Under the pieces are notes generated by a model. It searched no databases and had not been told where the DNA came from. It saw only the letters and a program-made list of their open reading frames with translations. Shown piece by piece: positions 35,473 to 44,059 of a stretch of 64,000 nucleotides of DNA (position 1 is the stretch's first letter; every line of letters begins with the position of its first letter). This DNA is from [Empedobacter] haloabium (GTDB taxonomy: Bacteria; Pseudomonadota; Gammaproteobacteria; Burkholderiales; Burkholderiaceae_D), in the NCBI GenBank assembly GCA_008011715.2, contig CP136508.1:2356001-2420000 (forward strand). Direction: 5' to 3'. Both the position numbers and the translations under genes were made by a program.

Positions 35473-36081
35473 TCAAACCGTCGGGCAGGATCGGCCGCAT
35501 GCGCGCGATCGCCGTCGCGCCGCGCCTGTTGCGACCACCAGTCCGGCTGCCAGCATGGTCCACGTCGATGGCTCGGGAACCGACGCGATCATGGTGAACT
35601 TCGTGTCCTGCGTTACGCTCAGCCAGGAATCGCCACAGCACACATCGTTGCTGAAATTGCTTCGACCGTGCTCGGGCATATCCCAGTAATAGACCCGGTA
35701 AACCGAGCCGGCAGAGGACCATTCGGCGCGGGCCCGGAACGACAGCGGGCCGCCGGTCTCATAGGAGAAGTGCTCGATCACGCAACCAGTCAGGCCGGAT
35801 ATATCCGAATCCCGTCCCGGGCAACCGATCATCTCGCCCTCGCCGGCATTGAATCGCTCCACCTCGCCAAGCGTGATGATGCCATCGCTGTTGACGTCAT
35901 CGGCCTTGAAATAGCCGCTGATGACGGCTTCGGGCTCCCAGCGCGTGACCGGTTCCGGATCGATCGGCGTGGTGTAGCTGTAATTGAATCCCTTCCATTC
36001 GAAAGCATAATACATGGGGGCTGCCTGGACAGAGGAGAGCGTGAGCAACGCGGTCGCGGCGGCAATCAGGTGTTTTTGCAT
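35473..36081 (-). CDS. PEP-CTERM sorting-signal protein, paralogue 3
   Basis: A 202-residue exported protein, clearly related to the two downstream copies. Signal peptide MQKHLIAAATALLTLSSVQA, start motif YYAFEWKGF, a canonical EF-hand loop D62-V-N64-S-D66-G-I-I-T-L-G-E73 (all calcium ligand positions filled), cysteines IGCP/TGC and VCCG, and PEP-CTERM signal VPEPSTWTMLAAGLVVATGA then RRRSR. Unlike the others, it runs 8 or 9 residues past the arginines (ACGRSCPTV), which may impair sorting. It follows the HDOD gene on the same strand after 221 bases without another gene. Confidence 0.85.
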   Translation of the reverse strand: MQKHLIAAATALLTLSSVQAAPMYYAFEWKGFNYSYTTPIDPEPVTRWEPEAVISGYFKADDVNSDGIITLGEVERFNAGEGEMIGCPGRDSDISGLTGCVIEHFSYETGGPLSFRARAEWSSAGSVYRVYYWDMPEHGRSNFSNDVCCGDSWLSVTQDTKFTMIASVPEPSTWTMLAAGLVVATGAARRRSRACGRSCPTV

Positions 36082-36302
36082 GATGGTACCTCTGGCGTGG
36101 ACGTGATATCGCAGACGTGCGGCCCTGCCGCACTGCCGACCCGAGAGTGCGGTCTGGCTGGTATCAATATAGTCCAGCCATGCCGCCCCGTTCGGACTGC
36201 CGGAATCGCCTTGATGTACGTCAGAACCCAGTGCGGCGGGACGGCCGCGATGAGGCGCGACGTCCGCGGCACTGTGCCTTCAACCGACCCTGCCTGGGCG
36301 GC

Positions 36303-37136
36303 TCACACCAGCATCGCGCTGTTCATCGCGGCGGCATCGGCCTTGGCCTGCTCGACCAGGCGCTTGGCCATGTCCTCGTCGATGAACAGGTCGACCACGG
36401 AGTCGGCCTGGGGCACGGCCTCGCGCGGCGTGGCCAGCGGCGACGGGACTGGGGAAAAATGATTGGCCAGCAGCAGGGTATCGAGCAGCGTTTCCGGGGG
36501 CACGCCCAGGAAGCCGTCGCGCAGGCCCTCGATGGCGCTGGCGACCGGCTCGGGAATACCCAGCTTGTGCATGACTTCGCGCAGGATGATCTCCTCGCTG
36601 GCGGGCTGCCAGTTGTCCGGATCGGGATCCAGCAGGCCGGGGAATTCGTCGGCGCGCGACAGCAGGTAAAAGCCGCCGACCTCGTGCACGATGCCGGCGA
36701 ACAGGGCGGTATCCTGGTTCACTTCCGTCACGTCGCGGGCGATCAGGCGCGCCAGGCAGGCGACGTGGATGGTGTGCTGCCACAGCTGCTCGGCCTTGGC
36801 GCGCAGCGCCGGGTCGCCGATCTTGCTGCCGAACTGGCGCACGACCATTGCCGCCGCCAGCGCGTACAGGTTGTGGTAGCCGATGCGCGTGATGGCCGCG
36901 CGCACATTGGTGATCGTGCCGCCGCCGCGGTTGAACATGGCCGAGTTGGACAGCGCGACGGTGCGCGCGGCCAGCAGGGGCTCGGCCAGCACGAGGCGGA
37001 TCGCCTCGTCCATCGGGCAGTCGGGATCGTCCAGTGCCAGCTGGACCCGCAATGCGGCGTTGACGCTGGTGGGGAACACCAGGTCGCCACGTATCGCCAG
37101 CGCGGCGATGTGCCCGAAGGCTTCCAGTTTATTCAT
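36303..37136 (-). CDS. HDOD domain protein
   Basis: A 277-residue soluble protein with a degenerate HD-type domain. The VHEVGGFYLL segment keeps the His where phosphohydrolases have HD, but most metal ligands are missing, as is normal for HDOD proteins, which act as regulators in signalling rather than enzymes. Further motifs are LSNSAMFNRGGG and LWQHTIHVACLARL. The ATG at 37136 lies 58 bases after the dadA stop, so read-through from dadA is possible. A 100-base decayed copy of its 3' part lies at 35203-35302. The C-terminal helix (KADAAAMNSAMLV) is extra to the fold. Confidence 0.82.
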   Translation of the reverse strand: MNKLEAFGHIAALAIRGDLVFPTSVNAALRVQLALDDPDCPMDEAIRLVLAEPLLAARTVALSNSAMFNRGGGTITNVRAAITRIGYHNLYALAAAMVVRQFGSKIGDPALRAKAEQLWQHTIHVACLARLIARDVTEVNQDTALFAGIVHEVGGFYLLSRADEFPGLLDPDPDNWQPASEEIILREVMHKLGIPEPVASAIEGLRDGFLGVPPETLLDTLLLANHFSPVPSPLATPREAVPQADSVVDLFIDEDMAKRLVEQAKADAAAMNSAMLV

Positions 37137-37194
37137 GCATAAAATTATACGCAGGGCGGCACGGCGACACAAACGTGCGCCGTGTGCCTGTCGC

Positions 37195-38478
37195 TCAGGC
37201 GCCCGCCAGCTGCGGCTGGCGCGCCGGGTCCTTGCTGCGATAGCGTTCCACGGACAGGTCGTCCGCATGGATCGCCGGGCGGCGGGCCGACATGATGTCG
37301 GCCAGCAGCTGCGCGGACCCGCACGACATCGTCCAGCCCAGGGTGCCGTGGCCGGTGTTGATGAACAGGTTGCGCAGCGGGGTGCGGCCGACCACCGGTG
37401 TGCCATCCGGTGTCATCGGACGCAAACCGGTCCAGAAGGTGGCATCCAGCGTATTGCCGGCGCCGGGGAACAGGTCGTTGACGACCATTTCCAGCGTTTC
37501 GCGCCGGCGCGGGTTCAGGCGCTTGTCGTAGCCCGCGATCTCGGCCATCCCGCCCACGCGGATGCGCTCGTCGAAACGGGTCACGGCGATCTTGTAGGTC
37601 TCGTCCAGGATCGTCGACGTCGGCGCCTTGGCCGCGTCCACGATCGGCACCGTGATCGAATAGCCCTTCAGCGGGTAGACGGGGATGTCCACCAGATTCT
37701 TCAGCAGCGGCGTGGAATAGGCGCCCAGCGCGACGACATACGAATCGGCCGTGACGATCTCGGCGCCGCAACGCACGCCGCCGATCTCGTCGCCCTGCGT
37801 GACGAGCCCGGTGATGTCGACGTTGTAGCGGAACTTGACGCCCAGCTCCTCGGCCATGGCCGTCAGCTTGGTCGTGAACAGCTGGCAGTCGCCCGTTTCG
37901 TCGTTCGGCAGGCGCAGGCCGCCGACCAGGCGTCCGGCCGCGATGCCAGGCTCGGCCGACAGCAGCTCGCGCGCGCCCAGCAGTTCGTACGGCACCCCGG
38001 TCTCTTTCAGCACTTCGATGTCCTTGGCCGCGTCGTCCATCTGCTTCTGGGTGCGGAACAGCTGGGTCGTGCCTTGCTGCCGGCCTTCATAACTGATGCC
38101 GGTGGCGGCGCGCAGCGCCTTGAAGCAGTCACGGCTGTACTCGGCCAGGCGCACCATGCGTTCCTTGTTGACGGCGTAGCTGTCGGCATTGCAGTTCTTC
38201 AGCATCTGCCACATCCACTGCAGCTGGAACAAGGTGCCGTCCGGCGTGATGGACAGCGGCGCGTGGCGCTGCAGCATCCATTTCATGGCCTTCAGCGGGA
38301 TGCCCGGCGCGGCCCAGGGCGACGCGTAACCGGGCGAAATCTGGCCGGCGTTGGCGAAGCTGGTTTCCAGGGCCGGACCGGGCTGCCGGTCCAGCACCGT
38401 CACGTCATGGCCGGAACGGGCCAGGTAATAAGCCGTGGTGACGCCGATGACGCCGCTACCGAGAATGACTACGCGCAT
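37195..38478 (-). CDS. dadA: D-amino acid dehydrogenase small subunit
   Basis: A 427-residue FAD enzyme with the N-terminal motif [41 protein letters not shown], and near the C-terminus [16 protein letters not shown] and [16 protein letters not shown]. These are hallmarks of DadA, which oxidises D-amino acids such as D-alanine to oxoacids in the membrane-bound respiratory chain. It is divergent from an Lrp gene, as in many proteobacteria where Lrp/DadR controls dadA in response to alanine. The alanine racemase dadX is not adjacent. Confidence 0.93.
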   Translation of the reverse strand: MRVVILGSGVIGVTTAYYLARSGHDVTVLDRQPGPALETSFANAGQISPGYASPWAAPGIPLKAMKWMLQRHAPLSITPDGTLFQLQWMWQMLKNCNADSYAVNKERMVRLAEYSRDCFKALRAATGISYEGRQQGTTQLFRTQKQMDDAAKDIEVLKETGVPYELLGARELLSAEPGIAAGRLVGGLRLPNDETGDCQLFTTKLTAMAEELGVKFRYNVDITGLVTQGDEIGGVRCGAEIVTADSYVVALGAYSTPLLKNLVDIPVYPLKGYSITVPIVDAAKAPTSTILDETYKIAVTRFDERIRVGGMAEIAGYDKRLNPRRRETLEMVVNDLFPGAGNTLDATFWTGLRPMTPDGTPVVGRTPLRNLFINTGHGTLGWTMSCGSAQLLADIMSARRPAIHADDLSVERYRSKDPARQPQLAGA

Positions 38479-38510
38479 GCTTGCCTCGAATATAAGAATA
38501 GTTGTGTGCA

Positions 38511-38562
38511 GATTTTTACTATGATAATGTGGTCCAGGCAGTGTTTGTTACTATAAAAAATC
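38511..38562. promoter_or_regulatory. AT-rich divergent control region of dadA and lrp
   Basis: Inverted related half sites GATTTTTACTAT (38511-38522) and ACTATAAAAAATC (38550-38562) face each other in the 103-base gap between dadA and lrp. Lrp-type regulators bind degenerate AT-rich palindromes, so this is a likely operator, with promoter elements for both genes inside it. Confidence 0.45.
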
Positions 38563-38581
38563 GGGAATTCAGTAAAAAATC

Positions 38582-39073
38582 ATGCGCACACAAAAGGAAT
38601 CCGTTCGTACCCTGGACAAGCTGGACCGCAAGATCCTGCGCATCCTGCAGGAAGACGGGCGCATCTCGATGAAGGACCTGTCGGAGCAGGTGGGTCTGTC
38701 CATCACGCCGGCCATCGAGCGGGTCAAGCGCATGGAGCGCGACGGCGTCATCACGGGCTACCACGCCCGGCTCAATCCGGCCGCGGTCGGCGCGACCTTG
38801 CTGGTGTTTGTCGAGATCACGCTGAACCAGAAATCGGCCAGCCACTTCGAACAGTTCCGCCGCGAGGTATTGCGCATTCCCGAGGTGCAGGAGTGCCACC
38901 TGGTGTCGGGTGACTTCGACTACCTGATCAAGGCGCGCATCCACGAGATGGCGGAATACCGCAAGCTGTTGGGCGACATGTTGCTGAACCTGCCCGGCGC
39001 CGCGCAGTCGAAAAGCTATGTGGTGATGGAGGAGATCAAGGAAACGCTGGTGCTGGCGACGGAGCCCGGGTAG
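38582..39073 (+). CDS. lrp: leucine-responsive regulator Lrp, dadA-linked
   Basis: A 163-residue Lrp protein very close in sequence to the global Lrp type: TLDKLDRKILRILQEDGRIS, helix-turn-helix MKDLSEQVGLSITPAIERVK, and the RAM domain with PEVQECHLVSGDFDYLIKAR. The divergent dadA gene fits the classical DadR/Lrp arrangement in which alanine induces D-amino acid oxidation. The 3' end overlaps the convergent acetyltransferase by 38 bases, an unusually long tail overlap. Confidence 0.9.
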   Translation: MRTQKESVRTLDKLDRKILRILQEDGRISMKDLSEQVGLSITPAIERVKRMERDGVITGYHARLNPAAVGATLLVFVEITLNQKSASHFEQFRREVLRIPEVQECHLVSGDFDYLIKARIHEMAEYRKLLGDMLLNLPGAAQSKSYVVMEEIKETLVLATEPG

Positions 39074-39521
39074 CGGTTGCGACCCGGATCTCGGCGATCA
39101 TCTCGCCATCGGCGTCGATGCCGATCTCGGCGAATCCACAGGACCGGTACAGGCGCCGCGCCGCCAGGTTGTCCGGCTTGTAACAGATCGTGATGCGGCG
39201 CGCGTCCGGGCGGGCGCGCAGGTCGTCCAGCAGCAAGCGCAGCGCGCGGCGGCCGACGCCCCGGCCCTGGCGCTCGTGCGCGACCATGAAGCGGTAGATG
39301 CCGTAGTGGCCCGGCTCGTCGTGCGCCATGCTGTCGTACAGCAGGAAGCCGGCCGGTGTGCCGTCGCAATAGATGGCGTGCATGCGCCAGTCGGTATAGT
39401 AGTGCGCCTGCGCGATCGACTCGGCATTGTTCGCCAGCCAGCGATCCTGTTTGGGCGGCAGGCGCAGCGCGATCAGGTCTTCGAAGTTGTCGATGGTGAC
39501 GGGTTCCAGCGTAACGAGCAA
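39036..39521 (-). CDS. GNAT family N-acetyltransferase
   Basis: A 161-residue acetyltransferase. The acetyl-CoA loop is seen as HERQGRGVGRRALRLLLDDL, followed by the typical C-terminal ARRLYRSCGFAEIG. The ordering resembles diamine/spermidine acetyltransferases (BltD/SpeG side), but the substrate is not determinable. It starts from TTG behind a good AGGAGG site. The 3' end overlaps lrp by 38 bases on the opposite strand, so the last dozen residues (ATRAPSPAPAFP) are dispensable tail. An EamA permease lies 24 bases upstream on the same strand, perhaps as an operon. Confidence 0.82.
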   Translation of the reverse strand: MLVTLEPVTIDNFEDLIALRLPPKQDRWLANNAESIAQAHYYTDWRMHAIYCDGTPAGFLLYDSMAHDEPGHYGIYRFMVAHERQGRGVGRRALRLLLDDLRARPDARRITICYKPDNLAARRLYRSCGFAEIGIDADGEMIAEIRVATATRAPSPAPAFP

Positions 39522-39545
39522 GGTTGCCTCCTGGCAGAAAAACGA

Positions 39546-40376
39546 TCAGGCAAATCGCATCGCCGCCGCGCCACAGGCGATCAGGCCGGCCGCGGCCATG
39601 CGCCGCCGGCCTATGTCCTCGCGCAACAGCACACCCGCGATCAGGGTGGCAAACAGGATCGACGTCTCGCGCAGCGCCGCGACCAGCGCCACGGGCGCGC
39701 GCGTCATCGCCCACAGCGCCAGTCCATAGGCGAGCACCGTGCCCACGCTCCCGGCCAGGCCCACGCGCCAGTGGGCCCGCGCATAGGCCAGCATCGCGGC
39801 CCGGCGCGGCAGCACGGACAGCAGCAGCAGCGGCGCCGACAGCACGAACAGCCACAATGTGTAGCCGGCCGCGCTGCCGGAGCGGCGCACGCCGATGCCA
39901 TCGATCAGCGTGTAGGTGGCAATGGTCAGCGCAGTGCCCAGCGCAAAGAGGGTCGCGCGACGTCCGGCACGGCCGTGGCCCAGGCTCATGGCCAGGACGC
40001 CGCCGCAGATGACGAGGGCCGCGCCATACTGTGCCGATGTCAGCGTTTCGCCCAGCAGGGGCGCGCTGGCCGCCAGTGCGAACAAGGGCGCGGCGCCGCG
40101 CATCAGCGGGTAGGCATGGCTCATGTCGCCGTGTGCGTAGGCGGCCGCAAGCAGTCGGTAATAGACGAGGTGGCAAGCGGCCGACGCCGTCAGCCATGGC
40201 CAGCTGGCGGGGGCCGGCGGCCGGACGAAACACAGCAGCGGCAGGGCCACCAGCGCGGCGCTGGTGGCGATCAGCACGGTGCCGAACAGCTTGTCGGGAC
40301 CTGCCTTGACGACAGCGTTCCAGCTGGCATGCAGCAGGGCGGCGCACAGGACAACGGAGAGCAGAAGGATGGACAT
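39546..40376 (-). CDS. EamA/DMT-type membrane permease
   Basis: A 276-residue integral membrane protein with about ten predicted helices, arranged as two EamA repeats (MSILLLSVVLCAALLHASWN at the start; LAGSVGTVLAYGLALWAMTR and ALRETSILFATLIAGVLL in the second half). The LRETS motif before the last helices is typical of DMT exporters. Such carriers move amino acids, metabolites or drugs; no substrate is evident. The next gene downstream on this strand, the acetyltransferase, begins 24 bases later, so both may act on the same compound (speculative). Confidence 0.85.
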   Translation of the reverse strand: MSILLLSVVLCAALLHASWNAVVKAGPDKLFGTVLIATSAALVALPLLCFVRPPAPASWPWLTASAACHLVYYRLLAAAYAHGDMSHAYPLMRGAAPLFALAASAPLLGETLTSAQYGAALVICGGVLAMSLGHGRAGRRATLFALGTALTIATYTLIDGIGVRRSGSAAGYTLWLFVLSAPLLLLSVLPRRAAMLAYARAHWRVGLAGSVGTVLAYGLALWAMTRAPVALVAALRETSILFATLIAGVLLREDIGRRRMAAAGLIACGAAAMRFA

Positions 40377-40577
40377 GGGCCTGATTGTTGCATTAATGGC
40401 AATCGAGGACAAGTGTTCCGCGCCAGGGCGGCGCTTTTGTAGTGCGGCACGCCCACGCTGGCGCGCACCGGCGCGAAGTCGGCCGGCGCCCCGCGCACCG
40501 CTGCGCGGCAGTTTCCGCCGACCCGCGCTTCCACTAGAATGCAAGAACGGCATTTTTTCTTCCAAACGGGAGCCATC

Positions 40578-42161
40578 GTGAACGACGCTACTTCCCATCC
40601 GCAACTGACGCCGGCCGCACCGGTCCTGACATTGAAGTTGCGCACGCTGGACGAACACCTGTGCTCCGACCAGAGCTTCGCCTCGGCGCTGGCGCGTGCC
40701 GTCGGCGCCGTCGCCGTCGGCGAGGATGGCACCGTCACGCTCGCCCAGTTCGCCGCGGTGACGGATATCGCGGGCGAGGGCAAGGCCTCCGCCGTGTTCA
40801 CCGCGCTGGTGCTGAACGCCATCGAGTCCGGCGTTACCGTCGAGTGGGCGCTGAACGCATTGGCGCGCAGCAGCGGCAGCGCCGACATGGCCGCGCGCGA
40901 GGGCGCCTTCGTGCTGATGCGCCCGCTGCTCGCGCTGCACGGGACCCGGGCCCGGCCGCTGGCCCAGAAGGTGGCGCGCGCGCTCGGCATCCGCCTGACG
41001 CCCGAGCACTACTACACGCTGCCGCCGGAGCAGGAACGCCGCCTGCTGAACAACCTGGGCACGCAGGCGCGCAAGCTGGTCAAAGGCAGGGGGCTGGTCG
41101 ACGCCATCGCCGATTTCGGCCGCAGCACGGGCCAGACCGAGTTGCTGGACCATGCGCGCGGCTTCAACGGCGGCATGATGGGCCAGGAGGAGCTGCGTGA
41201 CGCCGTGCAGCGGGCCGTCGCCACGATCAGCCAGGGCATCGCTACCTACGAGGAAAGCGCCGGCGCGCCCCTGCCGGCCGAGGCCGGCGCTGCCGGGCTG
41301 TCCGCCACGGCCGAGCAATTGCGCCAGCAGGTGCTGCAGCGCCTGGCGCTGATCGACGCCCGCATCGCGTACGAGCGGCGGGTGCTGTGGCAGGACATCG
41401 ACGATGCCGTGCACGACGCCGGCAACGCCGTCGAGCTGGCCATCGCGGAGCGGCTCGACAACGAGCAGTGGAAGGACGAGCAGGTCTGGTCCAGCATCGG
41501 CCGCCAGCAGTTTGCCCAGGAAATGGAGACCCGGCTGGAACGCGTCACGCGGCGCAAGCAGGAGGCGCTCGACCTGCTCAACAACGACCTCAAGCTGTTC
41601 CAGGCCGACATGCGGCTGTCCCAGGTCAATGCCTTCGAACGTCAACACAGTGCCGCGCTGGCGCGCCTGATGCCGCGGCTGCGTATCGGCACCCGGCTCG
41701 TCAACACGGTCGATACCGCTGCCAACCTGACGCTGATGGGCAGCGCCGTGGCCGCCGCCGGCACCAGCACCGCGGCCTACCTGTTCGGCGTGGCGGTCGT
41801 GGTGCCCGTCGTGGCGCCGGTGGTGCCCTTCGTCGGCGGCGCGGTGCTGCTGGCCAGTGCGTTCAAATGGGCCACCGACAGCAACAAGCGCAAGCGCGAC
41901 GAGATCCGCGACAAGCGCCGCGCCTTCGAGGAAGAGCTGCGCCGGCGCATGAAGGAGGCGGAGGAATCGTTCGTCGTGCAGCTGGACCGGATCGGCACGG
42001 CGTTCTACGAATCGGCCAGCCAGTTGCTGACGCCGCTGATGCTGGAAGCGGAAGCCGCCGGCCGCATCCAGGGCATGCGCAAGCGCATTGCCGACAAGGT
42101 CATCGCCCAGGCGCGCGGGGCGATCGCCCAGCTGGAAGGCGCGCTGGCGCGTCCCGCCTGA
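40578..42161 (+). CDS. TerB-like N-domain plus membrane-hairpin protein, unknown role
   Basis: A 527-residue protein. Residues 20-110 look like a TerB-type helical domain (SFASALARAVGAVAVGEDGT, VTLAQFAAVTDIA). The middle is a long coiled-coil helical region (RLDNEQWKDEQVW ... ERVTRRKQEALDLLNNDLKL). A hydrophobic hairpin (about 385-420: TLMGSAVAAAGTSTAAYLFG, VAVVVPVVAPVVPFVGGAVL) precedes a second coiled coil (KRKRDEIRDKRRAFEEELRR). This resembles the stalk and membrane paddle of bacterial dynamin-like proteins, but there is no P-loop. The GTG start behind GGGAGCC is chosen because the upstream in-frame ATG adds an odd Phe-rich tail. A short hairpin (42162-42180) follows the stop. Confidence 0.7.
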   Translation: MNDATSHPQLTPAAPVLTLKLRTLDEHLCSDQSFASALARAVGAVAVGEDGTVTLAQFAAVTDIAGEGKASAVFTALVLNAIESGVTVEWALNALARSSGSADMAAREGAFVLMRPLLALHGTRARPLAQKVARALGIRLTPEHYYTLPPEQERRLLNNLGTQARKLVKGRGLVDAIADFGRSTGQTELLDHARGFNGGMMGQEELRDAVQRAVATISQGIATYEESAGAPLPAEAGAAGLSATAEQLRQQVLQRLALIDARIAYERRVLWQDIDDAVHDAGNAVELAIAERLDNEQWKDEQVWSSIGRQQFAQEMETRLERVTRRKQEALDLLNNDLKLFQADMRLSQVNAFERQHSAALARLMPRLRIGTRLVNTVDTAANLTLMGSAVAAAGTSTAAYLFGVAVVVPVVAPVVPFVGGAVLLASAFKWATDSNKRKRDEIRDKRRAFEEELRRRMKEAEESFVVQLDRIGTAFYESASQLLTPLMLEAEAAGRIQGMRKRIADKVIAQARGAIAQLEGALARPA

Positions 42162-42263
42162 GCCACCTTCGTGCGGTGGCGAACATACGCAATCGGAATT
42201 GACTAAGTACAATAAAGCCGTGCCGGCCACCCCGCGCCGGCCTTGGTCCTGACGAATGTGTAT

Positions 42264-42719
42264 ATGAAACAGCTTATCCTTGCCGCCAGCCTGCTGGCCC
42301 TCTCTTCCGTGTGCGCCGCCCAGGACGTCGGCGTGTCCATCAACATCGGCCAGCCCGGCTTCTACGGCCGCATCGACATCGGCAACACGGCGCCGCCGCC
42401 CGTCATCTACCGGGAACCGATTATCGTGCAGCGTCCGGCCCACTACGTCGCCGAGCCGCTGTACTTGCGCGTACCGCCCGGCCACGCGAAGAAATGGAGC
42501 AAGCATTGCGCCCGCTACCGCGCCTGCGGCAGGCCGGTGTACTTCGTCCGGGACGACTGGTACCTGAACGAGTATGCGCCACGCTACCGCGCCGAGCACG
42601 GCCGCGGCGGCCCGCACCGCGAGGAGCGCGAGCACGGCGGCGGCCACGGCAAGGGTCATGGCCGCGACAAGGACCATGGCCATGGCAACGGTCACGGCAA
42701 AGGTCACGGCCGTGACTGA
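42264..42719 (+). CDS. exported protein with His/Gly-rich tail
   Basis: A 151-residue exported protein with a signal peptide (MKQLILAASLLALSSVCAAQ), a compact middle with GVSINIGQPGFYGRIDIGN and LYLRVPPGHAKKWSKHCARY, and a C-terminus of 45 residues rich in Gly, His, Arg and Asp (GGGHGKGHGRDKDHGHGNGH). The LRVPPGHAKKW-KHC motif is common in small betaproteobacterial periplasmic proteins of unknown function, so the body is conserved. The tail can bind metal or polyanions. No operon partner: the next gene is 38 bases on but with its own ribosome-binding site. Confidence 0.75.
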   Translation: MKQLILAASLLALSSVCAAQDVGVSINIGQPGFYGRIDIGNTAPPPVIYREPIIVQRPAHYVAEPLYLRVPPGHAKKWSKHCARYRACGRPVYFVRDDWYLNEYAPRYRAEHGRGGPHREEREHGGGHGKGHGRDKDHGHGNGHGKGHGRD

Positions 42720-42757
42720 TTGAGCCGGCCGGCCGCCATTCAACCAGGGAGGAACGT

Positions 42758-44059
42758 TTGCACAGCAAATATGTCATCGTCGGAGGTGGGGCGGGCGGCC
42801 TGGAACTGGCCTGCAAACTGGGCCGCAAGCTCGGTCCGAACAAGGTCATGCTGGTGGACAGCCGGCTGTACCACATCTGGAAGCCGTCGCTGCACGAGGT
42901 GGCGGCGGGCACCCTGGACATCCACGCCGAGGGCCTGTCGTACCAGATGCTGGCGCACGACAACGGCTTCACCTACGTGTACGGCGCGCTGGAGGCGCTG
43001 GACGCGGCTGGCAACACGATCACCGTCAGCCCCATCGAGACCCAGTCCGGCGAGACCGTGTTGCCCGAGCGGCGCATCGGCTACGACTCGCTGGTGCTGG
43101 CCGTCGGCAGCACCTCCAACTACTTCGGCGTGCCGGGCGCGCGCGAACACACGATCTCGCTGAACGCCACCGAAGACGCGGAGCGCTTCCGCCTGACGCT
43201 GCTGAAACTGCTGGCCAAGGCCGCGACGGCCAAGCAAGACCAGGCCGGCAGCCAGGGCATCGACATCGTCATCATCGGCGGTGGCGCCACCGGCGTCGAG
43301 CTGGCGGCCGAGCTGCGCGAGGCCAGCGGCGTGTACGCCGCCTACGGTTTCGGCCACCTGCAACCGCTGCAGGACGTGCGCATCACGATCCTGGAAGGCG
43401 CGCCGCGCATCCTGGCGCCGCTGCCCGAACGGGTGTCGGCCGCGGCCGTCAAGCTGCTGGCCGAACGGGGCGTCAAGGTCAGCGCCGAAACGCGGGTGAC
43501 GCAGATCGAGGCGGACCGGGTCACGGTCGGCAACGGCACCGTCTACCCGTCCGACATCACGGTCTGGGCCGCCGGCATCAAGGCGCCCGACTTCCTGGCC
43601 CAGCTGGGGCTGCCGACCGTCAAGGGCGGCCAGCTCGACGTCACCGGCGAACTGGTGGTGAAAGGCTTCCCGAACATCTACGCGCTGGGTGACTGCGCGC
43701 TGTGCCTGGGCGCGGACGGCAAGCCGGTGCCGCCGCGCGCGCAGGCGGCGCACCAGCAGGCCGATTACCTGCTCGACGCGCTGCTGCGCAAGGAGCGGGG
43801 CAAGCCGCCCAGCGGCAAGCCCTACGTCTACCGCGACTACGGTTCGCTGGTGTCGTTCGGCCAGTCGACCTCGGTCGGCAGCCTGATGGGCTCACTGCAG
43901 GGCAGCAACTGGTTCGTCGAGGGCACGTTCGCGCGCCTGATGTATACGAGCCTGCACCTGATGCACCACCAGGCCATCATGGGCACGCTGCGCACCGGCG
44001 TGCTGGCGCTGGCGCGCTTCCTGATCAAGCGCTCGACGCCGCACGTCAAGCTGCATTGA
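42758..44059 (+). CDS. ndh: type II NADH dehydrogenase
   Basis: A 433-residue NDH-2 that oxidises NADH and reduces quinone without pumping protons. FAD motif HSKYVIVGGGAGGLELACKL, NADH motif IDIVIIGGGATGVELAAELR, quinone-side QAAHQQADYL, and ALGDCALC for FAD; the C-terminal amphipathic helix (ARFLIKRSTPHVKLH) attaches it to the membrane. It starts with TTG after an excellent AGGGAGGAA site. The 3' end overlaps the convergent P450 gene by 14 bases. Confidence 0.92.
   Translation: MHSKYVIVGGGAGGLELACKLGRKLGPNKVMLVDSRLYHIWKPSLHEVAAGTLDIHAEGLSYQMLAHDNGFTYVYGALEALDAAGNTITVSPIETQSGETVLPERRIGYDSLVLAVGSTSNYFGVPGAREHTISLNATEDAERFRLTLLKLLAKAATAKQDQAGSQGIDIVIIGGGATGVELAAELREASGVYAAYGFGHLQPLQDVRITILEGAPRILAPLPERVSAAAVKLLAERGVKVSAETRVTQIEADRVTVGNGTVYPSDITVWAAGIKAPDFLAQLGLPTVKGGQLDVTGELVVKGFPNIYALGDCALCLGADGKPVPPRAQAAHQQADYLLDALLRKERGKPPSGKPYVYRDYGSLVSFGQSTSVGSLMGSLQGSNWFVEGTFARLMYTSLHLMHHQAIMGTLRTGVLALARFLIKRSTPHVKLH

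Noticed and set aside
40377..42743. Long minus-strand frame upstream of and joined to the EamA permease
   Set aside because: Only the last 276 residues look like a protein; the rest is antisense to the TerB-like gene.
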